Virus record (IMG/VR): IMGVR_UViG_3300027706_000262
Span: 1-41,186 of that record
Reading direction: 5' to 3' (one strand)
Source: a virus
Length of the DNA stretch: 41,186 bases
The notes beneath the pieces are model-generated. The model did not search any database, was not told where the DNA came from, and saw nothing but the letters and a program-made list of their open reading frames with translations. Below, piece after piece: positions 5,804 to 12,522 of this stretch. Position numbers and translations under genes: made by a program. How positions within the stretch are numbered: the first letter of the stretch is position 1; each line of letters opens with the position of its first letter.

Positions 5804-7272
5804 CGACCAGGGATCCGCGGCCGGCTCTTCGGCCGGTGCACGAACTTGCAAGGATGTTTCCGAAGATCGCGGCCGACCAAAAACGCGAGTTCTTCGAATC
5901 GATCGCGCGGGACGGTGTGCGGCGCCCGATCGTACTCTTCGACGATTCATCGCTCGCGCCCATCCTCGACGGCGTGAACCGCTATGAGGCGGCCTGCGCC
6001 GCCGGTATCCCGGAAACCGAGATCCCGTTCCGTATCTTCGGCTCGGAAGAAGGCGACGGCGACGATCCGCTCGAATTCGTGATGCGCGAGAATTTCCTGC
6101 GGCGGCAGCTCAATGCCTCGCAGCGCGCGATGGTCGCGGCCGATATCGAGTCTTTCAAGCATGGCGGCAACCGCAAATCATCGGAAGCGCAGGGCGATGG
6201 TCAAGATGCAAATTTGCATCTTGACCTAGGAACGACCCGCGCCGAGGCGGCCGAAAAAACTGGCGTTTCAGTCCGATCCGTGGCGTCGGCAGCCGAAATC
6301 AAGGCAAAGGGCAGCGGTGAGCTGCAGGAGGCCGTGCGCGACGGCCGGATCAAGCTCGCATCCGCAGCCGAGCTCGCCGAGCTGTCGCACGAAGAGCAGC
6401 GCGAGATCGTGGCGAAGGGCCCGAAGGAAATTCTCGCCAAGGCCAAGGAGATCCGCGCGACCAACATGCAGGAGCGGCGCAAGGCCGCGATCGACAACAT
6501 CAAGAGAATTACCGAAGGGAATACACCGCTGCCGACCGGCGAGAAAGTTCCGGTGCTCTATCTCGATCCTCCGACGCGGTTTGAATCCGGCTTCACCGAT
6601 CGCTCGATCGAGAACCATTACCCGACGATGGATTTTGACCAGCTCGCGGTGCTGCCGATCGATGATCTGGCGGCCGACGATTGCGTGATGTTCTGCTGGA
6701 CGACAATCCCCTGGCTCGCGAATACGATCAAGCTCGCCGAGGAACATTGGGGCGGGTTCGAATACAAGTCCTGCTACGCCTGGGACAAGGAAGTCGCCGG
6801 CACCGGCTATTGGGCGCGAAACCAGCACGAGCTGCTGCTTGTTTTTACCCGCGGGAAGATTCCGTCACCGCCCAGGAGCGCGCTCTATCCCTCGATCGAG
6901 CGATCGAAAAAGCGAGAGCATTCCCGCAAGCCAGATTTCTACTTCCGGATGATCGCCGAATACTATCCGGAACTCCGAAAGATGGTGCTCTTCCATCGCG
7001 GCGCAGCGCCGCACGGCTGGGAAGCATGGGGCAATGAAGTCGAAACCGCCGACGATGGCGTCGACGTCATCGACAAGCTGAAAGCCCCTGAACCGAAACA
7101 GCAAACGCTAGCTGAAGCCGCGCTCGCGGCGATCGAGAAAGACAAGTGCAAGAAAGGCTGTAGCCCTGCGCCGACTGGCGTTGAGGCCATCGATGCGTGT
7201 TTTCCCGCAAGCAAGCAAGACGATCTCGACATTCCCGATTTCCTGCGCCGGACGCCAGAAGCTGTCGCATGA
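5800..7272 (+). CDS. ParB-like domain fused to MT-A70 adenine methyltransferase
   Basis: 490 residues. Residues 1-105 are a ParB-type domain (PVHELARMFP, PIVLFDDSSLAPILDGVNRY), residues 105-235 are helical with an HTH-like repeat region, and residues about 245-420 are an MT-A70-type SAM methyltransferase (VPVLYLDPPT at 250-259, ENHYPTMD, YKSCYAWDKEVAGTGYWARN, QHELLLVFTRGK, HSRKPDFYF, GWEAWGNE). Related phage enzymes methylate the N6 of adenine in DNA. The catalytic motif is normally DPPW; here it is D256-P-P-T259, with the aromatic residue replaced by Thr, so activity is uncertain. All other family landmarks are present. The C-terminal 70 residues are linker-like. ATGA overlap at the start. 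Confidence 0.85.
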   Translation: MTTRDPRPALRPVHELARMFPKIAADQKREFFESIARDGVRRPIVLFDDSSLAPILDGVNRYEAACAAGIPETEIPFRIFGSEEGDGDDPLEFVMRENFLRRQLNASQRAMVAADIESFKHGGNRKSSEAQGDGQDANLHLDLGTTRAEAAEKTGVSVRSVASAAEIKAKGSGELQEAVRDGRIKLASAAELAELSHEEQREIVAKGPKEILAKAKEIRATNMQERRKAAIDNIKRITEGNTPLPTGEKVPVLYLDPPTRFESGFTDRSIENHYPTMDFDQLAVLPIDDLAADDCVMFCWTTIPWLANTIKLAEEHWGGFEYKSCYAWDKEVAGTGYWARNQHELLLVFTRGKIPSPPRSALYPSIERSKKREHSRKPDFYFRMIAEYYPELRKMVLFHRGAAPHGWEAWGNEVETADDGVDVIDKLKAPEPKQQTLAEAALAAIEKDKCKKGCSPAPTGVEAIDACFPASKQDDLDIPDFLRRTPEAVA

Positions 7273-7298
7273 ATTTCATCCTCAACAGGAGTCACACC

Positions 7299-9128
7299 AT
7301 GAACCATCCGCATGAAGTTCCGCTTTCGAGACTGAAATACGATCCGGCAAATATTCGACAGGCAGGCCGCGGCTCCGAGCCGATCTACAAGGCCTCGCTG
7401 ATGCAAAAGGGACAGATTGCACCGCTGATCGTTCGGCCTGCAGGCGACGGCGTCGATTATCTCGTGACAGATGGCGGCAAGCGGCTCGCTTCCTTCGCCG
7501 AGCTCGCCCAGGAAGGCGCGATCAAAGAAGATCATCTCATCAAGATCGAGGTGCGCGAGGAAGACGAAAAGGCGGCGCGCGATACGAGCTTGGCAACAGC
7601 GATCGTGCACACGGAGGCACATCCAGTCGACGTCTACGAGGCCTTCGCGCAGCTCCGGAAGGACAAGGTCTCCGACGACGAGATCATGAAGCGGTATAAT
7701 CTGGGCCGCCGGCAGTTCAACCAGACGATGGCACTCGGCAATCTCGCGAAGCCCATCCGCGATGCCTGGCGCAATGGCGAGATAAAAGCCGACATCGCCA
7801 AAATCTTCACGATCGAGCCCGACGCCGACAAGCAAGAGAGCGCATTTAAGGCGCTCAAGAAATCGGGTGGCATATCGTCCGAATACTCGGTGCGCGAGAA
7901 GCTGAGCAAGTCCGATGAACGGGTATCGAGCTTGGTCAAGTTTGTCGGCGTCGAAGCGGTTCGCGCAGAAGGCGGAAAGGTCAACGAGGATCTATTCGGC
8001 GACGATCACCAGACCAAGGATGTGAAGCTCGTAGAGCGGCTGGCCTTCCGACGTCTCAACGACGAATGCAATCGGCTCAAAGCCGAAGGCTGGTCATGGG
8101 CGCTTCCCGAGGAAGATCTGCCGACCAAGCCCAATCACTGGCGCAACTGGCAGAAGATTCCTTTCAAGGAGCAGTACACGGCCGAAGAAAAGAAGCGACT
8201 CGACGAGATTGATGAGCTCACGAATTGGGATCGCGACGATGTCATCCGCGCTGAACAGGACGCAGCCGAGCGCGAGGGCGAGAAAATCCAAATGCAGGCG
8301 CGGGCGCGTTCCTACAAGCCGGAAGACAAAGCGAAATCGGGCTGCATCGTCTCGATCGACGAGAAGGGCGATCTCGAGATCGAGTACGGGGTCATCCGGC
8401 CGAAGGAAGCGCCGGTCGAGGCGGTAAAGGCGAAAAAGCTTTCACCGGCCGAGCAAAAGGCCGCCGAGAAAAAGGCGAAGGAAGAAGCGAAGAAGCGGGC
8501 CGATTCTAAAACCACCATCCCATACGATTTGAAGCACCGCCTTTCCGAGACGCTCACCCGCGCGGCCGCGAAGGCGGTCGAGCTCGACGTCGACCTGGGC
8601 ATGGAAATCCTGATTGCGGGGCTGATGAGTGAGGGCGAGCCCTACCAGGAGAAGATCTGTCTGCGCGTTGGCGGTGAACTCGCGGATGACATCATTAGCG
8701 GCGCTGAATTCGCGGAAATGTTGAAGCGGGTGCAGAAGCTCTCGCCGAAACAGAAGCTCGCAGCGCTCGCGAGGCTCGCAGGCGCAAGCTTCAGTTTCCT
8801 TCATAGACAAGGCGGCGAGCCGCCGCTCGAGCATCCAGACGTTATCGCGGTTCTGCGCGCGATCGAGCCGCGGGACTTGGAGAAAAGTCTGCAATCCGAA
8901 TTCAACGCCGCAGACTATTTCAAGACCGTCTCAAAGGCGCTCTGCCTGCGCGCGATCCGCGAGGCGCTCGGTCCCGACCAGGCCAAGCAGCTCGCCGAAA
9001 AGAGTGCCGCGGATATCCAGAAATTCACTATAGCGAAGGTGCCGTCGACGGGCTGGCTGCCGCCTGAATTGAGAACGTCAGCCTACACGGGGCCGACAGG
9101 AAAATCCGAAAGCAAGAAGAAAGTCTAA
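7299..9128 (+). CDS. ParB/RepB-type DNA-binding protein
   Basis: 609 residues from the ATG at 7299-7301, chosen because AGGAG (7287-7291) lies at proper distance; a coupled ATG at 7269 would add ten residues. Residues 1-95 are a ParB N-terminal domain (VPLSRLKYDPANIRQAGRG, PLIVRPAGDGVDYLVTDGGK), then the KorB/ParB-like HTH region (AHPVDVYEAFAQLRKDKVSD, RRQFNQTMALGN). Residues about 395-440 are a highly charged coiled coil (PAEQKAAEKKAKEEAKKRAD). This layout is common in plasmid and phage ParB-family proteins. In phages such proteins may regulate transcription or act as plasmid-style partition factors; no ParA is present here. Confidence 0.8.
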   Translation: MNHPHEVPLSRLKYDPANIRQAGRGSEPIYKASLMQKGQIAPLIVRPAGDGVDYLVTDGGKRLASFAELAQEGAIKEDHLIKIEVREEDEKAARDTSLATAIVHTEAHPVDVYEAFAQLRKDKVSDDEIMKRYNLGRRQFNQTMALGNLAKPIRDAWRNGEIKADIAKIFTIEPDADKQESAFKALKKSGGISSEYSVREKLSKSDERVSSLVKFVGVEAVRAEGGKVNEDLFGDDHQTKDVKLVERLAFRRLNDECNRLKAEGWSWALPEEDLPTKPNHWRNWQKIPFKEQYTAEEKKRLDEIDELTNWDRDDVIRAEQDAAEREGEKIQMQARARSYKPEDKAKSGCIVSIDEKGDLEIEYGVIRPKEAPVEAVKAKKLSPAEQKAAEKKAKEEAKKRADSKTTIPYDLKHRLSETLTRAAAKAVELDVDLGMEILIAGLMSEGEPYQEKICLRVGGELADDIISGAEFAEMLKRVQKLSPKQKLAALARLAGASFSFLHRQGGEPPLEHPDVIAVLRAIEPRDLEKSLQSEFNAADYFKTVSKALCLRAIREALGPDQAKQLAEKSAADIQKFTIAKVPSTGWLPPELRTSAYTGPTGKSESKKKV

Positions 9129-9132
9129 CCCC

Positions 9133-9149
9133 GTCCGCGGGTCGCGGAC
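9133..9149 (+). other. Stem-loop before the variable-protein gene
   Basis: GTCCGCG (9133-9139) and CGCGGAC (9143-9149) form a perfect 7-bp stem with a 3-nt loop, between the ParB stop and the variable-protein ribosome site. There is no T-tract after it, so it may be an attenuator or mRNA processing site rather than a simple terminator. Confidence 0.45.
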
Positions 9150-9169
9150 AATCCTTGGAGACCTGACTC

Positions 9170-10072
9170 ATGAACAAACATTCGGAAGTAAAAAGTGAGA
9201 AATCAGTTCTGGTGAAAGCAGATCCTAACCTGCCTGCATTCGTAGTTTCGGGCGCATCAGCCATCGCCATCAAGGCAGGTACGATTTTCAACGGCGTAAA
9301 ATTTTCGGGAGACACGCCGATTGCTCCTCCGGAGGGAGGCTTCGTTCCCGGCACCGACTATTATGTCTGGCTCAAAGATGGCGCCCCACTCTGCGAAAAA
9401 GCCAAGGTTAGTAGCCTCGATCAATTGATCGGCGGCTTCCATTTCGCGCCCGGCGGCAATGCGACCGAGCGCAAAGGCGGTGACGAGACGCCGGCGATCA
9501 ATCCCTATTCCGCATGGGACATCAATTTCCATCCCGCCTGTGAAGATCCGCGCGGAATGACACTCGTCGAAATGTTCGGCGAGAAATTCTGGTGCGACAT
9601 CTATCTGCTCGGCGCCGATCACAACAAGGATGGTACCAGCAAGTTCGGCGTTCGGATCGCCGACGGTGACGAGCCTCCCGTCAAAATCGATGATGGCGTT
9701 TTCGATAATCTCGATTACGCAACCGCCGTCCAGGTGATGAAGGATCACGGGAAACAGCTTCTCAGCGTGACCGAATTCTCCGCGGCCGCTTATGGCGTGA
9801 AGGAAAGGTCATCTGCCGACAAAGACCCCAAGAAAACGAAGCTGGACGCTCCGCGCACCAGCAAGTTCGGCGTGATGCAGGCGACCGGCAACATGTGGGT
9901 GTGGGGTCACGACGGTGACCCCCACGAGCCGCGCGCGAGCCTCTTCGGCGGTTCCTGGCTCAACGGCTCGAACGCGGGCTCGCGCTACGCGCACGTGGCC
10001 TACCTCTGGCCGGGGTACTCGAGCGACTCTCTCGGGGCGCGCGGCCGCAGTGACCACCTGCAGCTTGTTTAG
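9170..10072 (+). CDS. DGR variable protein (C-type-lectin-like, Mtd-type)
   Basis: 300 residues, start supported by TTGGAG (9155-9160). The C-terminal part has the formylglycine-generating-enzyme/C-type-lectin look of DGR target proteins: LLSVTEFSAAAYG, MQATGNMWVWGHDGD, PRASLFGGSWLNGSNAGSRY, then a terminal GARGRSD. The last 43 codons lie in the variable repeat (9927-10054). Compared with the template, nine residues differ: L258, L264, H275, L279, G282, Y283, S285, S287 and L288, all at adenine-containing codons, chiefly AAC, AAT and ATC. The N-terminal 230 residues are beta-rich and Mtd-like, suggesting a receptor-binding or virion-surface protein. It lies in the early region, far from the tail genes. 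Confidence 0.9.
   Translation: MNKHSEVKSEKSVLVKADPNLPAFVVSGASAIAIKAGTIFNGVKFSGDTPIAPPEGGFVPGTDYYVWLKDGAPLCEKAKVSSLDQLIGGFHFAPGGNATERKGGDETPAINPYSAWDINFHPACEDPRGMTLVEMFGEKFWCDIYLLGADHNKDGTSKFGVRIADGDEPPVKIDDGVFDNLDYATAVQVMKDHGKQLLSVTEFSAAAYGVKERSSADKDPKKTKLDAPRTSKFGVMQATGNMWVWGHDGDPHEPRASLFGGSWLNGSNAGSRYAHVAYLWPGYSSDSLGARGRSDHLQLV
9927..10054 (+). repeat. DGR variable repeat (VR)
   Basis: This 128-bp stretch at the 3' end of the variable-protein gene aligns without gaps to 10483-10610 (constant offset of 556). There are 12 mismatches, at 9937, 9941, 9959, 9992, 10004, 10005, 10014, 10016, 10023, 10028, 10029 and 10031; each is an adenine in the template (six to C, three to G, three to T). The last 21 bp (10034-10054) are invariant and GC-rich, as expected for the initiation of mutagenic homing (IMH) region. 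Identity stops at 10055. Confidence 0.97.
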
Positions 10073-10091
10073 CCGCCGCGACAGCGGCGGC
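10072..10091 (+). promoter_or_regulatory. DGR target hairpin with GACA tetraloop
   Basis: GCCGCCGC (10072-10079) and GCGGCGGC (10084-10091) form a perfect 8-bp stem with loop GACA (10080-10083), 17 bp beyond the end of the variable repeat and starting on the last base of the stop codon. In BPP-1 a hairpin of about 8 bp with a GRNA tetraloop downstream of the IMH is needed for efficient retrohoming; GACA fits GRNA. The short T-run after it (CGTTT) means it could also act as a weak terminator. Confidence 0.85.
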
Positions 10092-10107
10092 GTTTGAACA
10101 ACCCAAG

Positions 10108-10479
10108 ATGACGATCGTCAGGGACGAAAATTCCAGCACTGAAGGCTTGGCGATCGTCGAGAAATATGAGGCATTTGTGACCTATCTCTACCCGATCTTG
10201 CAAACATGCCCACGCAAGCACGGCGTCCTTCGGGACGTCGTGCTCGGCGCGATGTTCGTGACGATCGGGGATCTCCATCACGCATCGAAATCGCGGCAGG
10301 TATCGCGGCTTTACTCCGTCGACGCCCAGTTCGCGACGTTGCGTTCACATCTGCGCTTTCTGGAACACATTCATGTGATTTCGCCAAAGCAACGGACGGC
10401 GGCGCTCACGCTGCTCGCCCAGCCTGGCGGAATGCTGAATTCGTGGATCGGAAAGCTCAGGGGGCAAGCGGGGAAGTGA
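10108..10479 (+). CDS. avd: DGR accessory variability determinant (Avd)
   Basis: 123 residues, the usual size of Avd proteins. The sequence reads as a four-helix bundle of the 23S-rRNA-intervening-sequence-like fold: IVEKYEAFVTYLYPILQTCP, KHGVLRDVVLGAMFVTIGDL, YSVDAQFATLRSHLRFLEHI and a final helix with MLNSWIGKL. It is known that Avd forms a basic pentamer that binds the RT and template RNA and is required for cDNA synthesis in BPP-1. It lies between the variable-protein gene and the template repeat, the standard DGR order, and its stop codon overlaps an ATG that opens the template-repeat frame (TGATG at 10477-10481). The ribosome site is weak. Confidence 0.9.
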   Translation: MTIVRDENSSTEGLAIVEKYEAFVTYLYPILQTCPRKHGVLRDVVLGAMFVTIGDLHHASKSRQVSRLYSVDAQFATLRSHLRFLEHIHVISPKQRTAALTLLAQPGGMLNSWIGKLRGQAGK

Positions 10480-10482
10480 TGC

Positions 10483-10610
10483 AGCCGCGCGCAAGCATCT
10501 TCGGCGGTTCCTGGATCAACGGCTCGAACGCGGGCTCGCGCTACGCGAACGTGGCCTACAACTGGCCGGAGAACTCGAACGACAATATCGGGGCGCGCGG
10601 CCGCAGTGAC
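10483..10610 (+). repeat. DGR template repeat (TR)
   Basis: The invariant template copy of the variable repeat, 4 bp after the avd stop. It has 26 adenines, 12 of which are changed in the current variable repeat; no other base differs. Adenines cluster in AAC, AAT, GAG and ATC codons when read in the frame of the variable protein, the typical design for substituting surface residues. In this frame it is open and continuous with the downstream RT frame. Confidence 0.97.
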
Positions 10611-10808
10611 GACCGGATTATGACTCGGCGCGTACCACGGTCGCGCCGGTCGGCCACAGAGGCAATTCCTCTCGATCAAGATCGGTGGTCAGCCCGCGTG
10701 TCCCGCTTCGGCGAAGACACTGCGCGGTCCGGCATAGCGGGGCGTAGGCCGAATCTCTCGGGATGTGGTTCGAGACCCGCGGCCGGCTTTCTTTTCAACG
10801 AGCACTTC
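10611..10808 (+). ncRNA. 3' spacer of the DGR template RNA
   Basis: 198 bp between the template repeat and the best RT start codon. In BPP-1 the RNA downstream of the template repeat is bound by RT and Avd and primes cDNA synthesis, so this stretch is likely part of the functional template RNA. This is inference from position. It contains several GC-rich complementary segments but no other gene is convincing; the RT-frame reading is open but arginine/serine-rich. Confidence 0.55.
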
Positions 10809-11807
10809 ATGGCAAAACGGTATCGGAATCTGATCGGGCAAATCGCTTCGCCCAGAAACATGCTGCGCGCCTATCAGCTGACAGCGCGCGGAAAGCGACT
10901 ATCGCCTGGATATCTCGATTTCAAGGAATACGACGCTCTGAATCTCGACGAGCTGGCGCGCGAAATGCGGAACGGCACATACGTCGCAGGCGAGCCTCAT
11001 GAATTTTATATCTTCGATCCGAAGCGCAGGCTGATCTCAGCACTTCCATTCCGCGATCGCGTCGCACAACAGGCGATCTGTATCATCCTTGGCCCGATTT
11101 TCGATAGGGCGATGCTGCCACGAGCATTTGCCTGTCGCGAAGGCAAAGGAACGCACGCCGGCGTCCGGCTCCTGCAGAGCGACTTGCGTCATCTCACTCG
11201 TTTCACCGAGAGTTGCTATTTTCTGAAAACGGATTTCTCCCGCTATTTCGCATCGATCGAGCTGCCGACACTATGGAAGCTGATCGAGGCAAAGATTTCA
11301 TGCCGCGCCACCTTGCGCGTTCTTGAAGCCATGATTCCACGGCAGGGGATCGGGTTGTCGATCGGCAGTCTGACGTCACAGATCTTCGCCAATTACTACA
11401 CAGGTGCGACGCTCGACCGGCATCTGCAGCAAACGCTCGGCGAAAAGCACTGGTACCGCTACATGGACGACCTGGTCGTTCTCGGCACCAGCTCCGAGCA
11501 TCTTCGCAAGCTGAAGAATGAGATCGAGCGCTACTCGCGCCATCACCTATACCTTCGATTTTCGAAGTGGCAGATCGCGCCTATATCGCGCGGCATCAAT
11601 TTCCTCGGCTATCGCATCTGGCCCACTCACAAATTGCTTCGTCGGGCCAGCGTGACGCGCGCGCGGCGAAAACTCGCCTCATACCGCGCTGCCGGCGATC
11701 GTGAACGTGAACGTCGTTTCTTGGCTGCGTGGATCGGCCACGCGAAGCATGCGGATGCCGCCAATTTAATGCGCAGCCTCGACATTCAATCGAAGGAAAC
11801 GCGCTGA
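10809..11807 (+). CDS. DGR reverse transcriptase
   Basis: 332 residues from the ATG at 10809, close to the length of the BPP-1 RT. Retron/group-II-like RT motifs are in order: an early FYIFDPKRRLISALPFRDRV segment, CYFLKTDFSRYFASI with the first catalytic Asp, IGSLTSQ at residues 185-191 (DGR RTs have SQ where other bacterial RTs have SP), and YMDD at residues 218-221, then FSKWQIAPISRGINFLGYRI. It copies template RNA into adenine-mutagenised cDNA with Avd. The open frame extends upstream through the template repeat to an ATG at 10479 coupled with avd, so an N-terminally extended product cannot be excluded. No strong ribosome site precedes 10809. The stop overlaps the HNH gene ATG. Confidence 0.95.
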   Translation: MAKRYRNLIGQIASPRNMLRAYQLTARGKRLSPGYLDFKEYDALNLDELAREMRNGTYVAGEPHEFYIFDPKRRLISALPFRDRVAQQAICIILGPIFDRAMLPRAFACREGKGTHAGVRLLQSDLRHLTRFTESCYFLKTDFSRYFASIELPTLWKLIEAKISCRATLRVLEAMIPRQGIGLSIGSLTSQIFANYYTGATLDRHLQQTLGEKHWYRYMDDLVVLGTSSEHLRKLKNEIERYSRHHLYLRFSKWQIAPISRGINFLGYRIWPTHKLLRRASVTRARRKLASYRAAGDRERERRFLAAWIGHAKHADAANLMRSLDIQSKETR

Positions 11808-12238
11808 TGCCGATACGCGCGGAAAACAAGGCACGTTACCCGAAAGATTGGGCCGAGATCTCGGCCCGAATCCGCGCGCGCGCGAAGAACAAATGCGAAG
11901 AATGTGGCATCGAAAATTATAAACTCGGCGGCCGCACGCCGGACGGCAGGTTTTTCGAAGCATTGCCAACCGTCGATAACGGGCTGAGGCTGACCTGGCC
12001 ACAACCAGGCGAAATGGCCTCGTGCGAAGGATCAAAGCATAAGCTGCGCGTCATCAGGATTGTGCTCACCGTCGCGCACCTGGATCACCAGCCTGAAAAC
12101 TGCGCCGATGACAATCTGAAAGCGCTCTGTCAGCGCTGCCACAATCGCTACGATCGTGCTGCTCGCGTTGCCGGCGTTAAAGCGCGGCGTAGGCAGGCCT
12201 GCGCGATCGGCGATTTCTTCGAGGAGCAAGCACGCTGA
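11807..12238 (+). CDS. HNH endonuclease coupled to the DGR RT
   Basis: 143 residues. A first zinc pair is C30-E-E-C33, and the HNH core is LTVAHLDHQPENCADDNLKA followed by LCQRCHNRYD, giving the H-N-H pattern with a second CxxC pair. It should be a metal-dependent nicking or cutting nuclease. Its ATG overlaps the RT stop (TGATG), so it is translated with the RT, and its stop overlaps the next ATG. HNH genes are common and mobile in phages, so the neighbourhood may be fortuitous, but coupling to a DGR RT raises the possibility that it nicks DNA for DGR homing. That is a hypothesis. Confidence 0.85.
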   Translation: MPIRAENKARYPKDWAEISARIRARAKNKCEECGIENYKLGGRTPDGRFFEALPTVDNGLRLTWPQPGEMASCEGSKHKLRVIRIVLTVAHLDHQPENCADDNLKALCQRCHNRYDRAARVAGVKARRRQACAIGDFFEEQAR

Positions 12239-12522
12239 TGCCGCTCCTCGTTTTCAAGCAGGCTCAATCTGGTCGAGAGGTCGCGATGATCGGCAACGTA
12301 GCCGTCGGCGTGGTCGAGGGCGACCTCAACCACGGGATATGGGTCGATCACCTGACGCCGGCGACAATGATCTCGCCGCGGCCGAACAAGGCTGCGAACC
12401 TGGCGGCCGCACGGCTCGCACTCTTTCAACGCCTCGGCGATCTGTTTGCAGCGATGCATCTGCAGCGGCTCGAGCTCGCCGAGGAAGATCGCAGCAAAAC
12501 GAAACAGGCGAAGTCCGCATGA
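12238..12522 (+). CDS. Hypothetical protein
   Basis: 94 residues. The N-terminal half reads as beta strands (AMIGNVAVGVVEGDLNHGIW), the C-terminal half as a helix ending in a charged tail. No motif is recognised. It is translationally coupled on both sides (TGATG with the HNH gene, ATGA with the replication-type gene), so it belongs to the replication operon. Confidence 0.55.
   Translation: MPLLVFKQAQSGREVAMIGNVAVGVVEGDLNHGIWVDHLTPATMISPRPNKAANLAAARLALFQRLGDLFAAMHLQRLELAEEDRSKTKQAKSA

Noticed and set aside
10034-10054. Further copies of the variable repeat elsewhere
   Set aside because: I saw no second copy of the invariant 3' end or of the GARGRSD-type ending in other proteins, so only one target is supported.
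10765-10783. tRNA T-arm-like GTGGTTCGAGACCCGC
   Set aside because: The stem does not pair properly and no anticodon or acceptor arms can be drawn around it, so it is not a tRNA.
10206-10808. Long N-terminal extension of the RT frame back to 10206
   Set aside because: It runs antiphase through avd, with shadow-like composition; the RT proper begins at 10809, giving a normal DGR RT length. Only the part from 10479 is discussed as a possible start.
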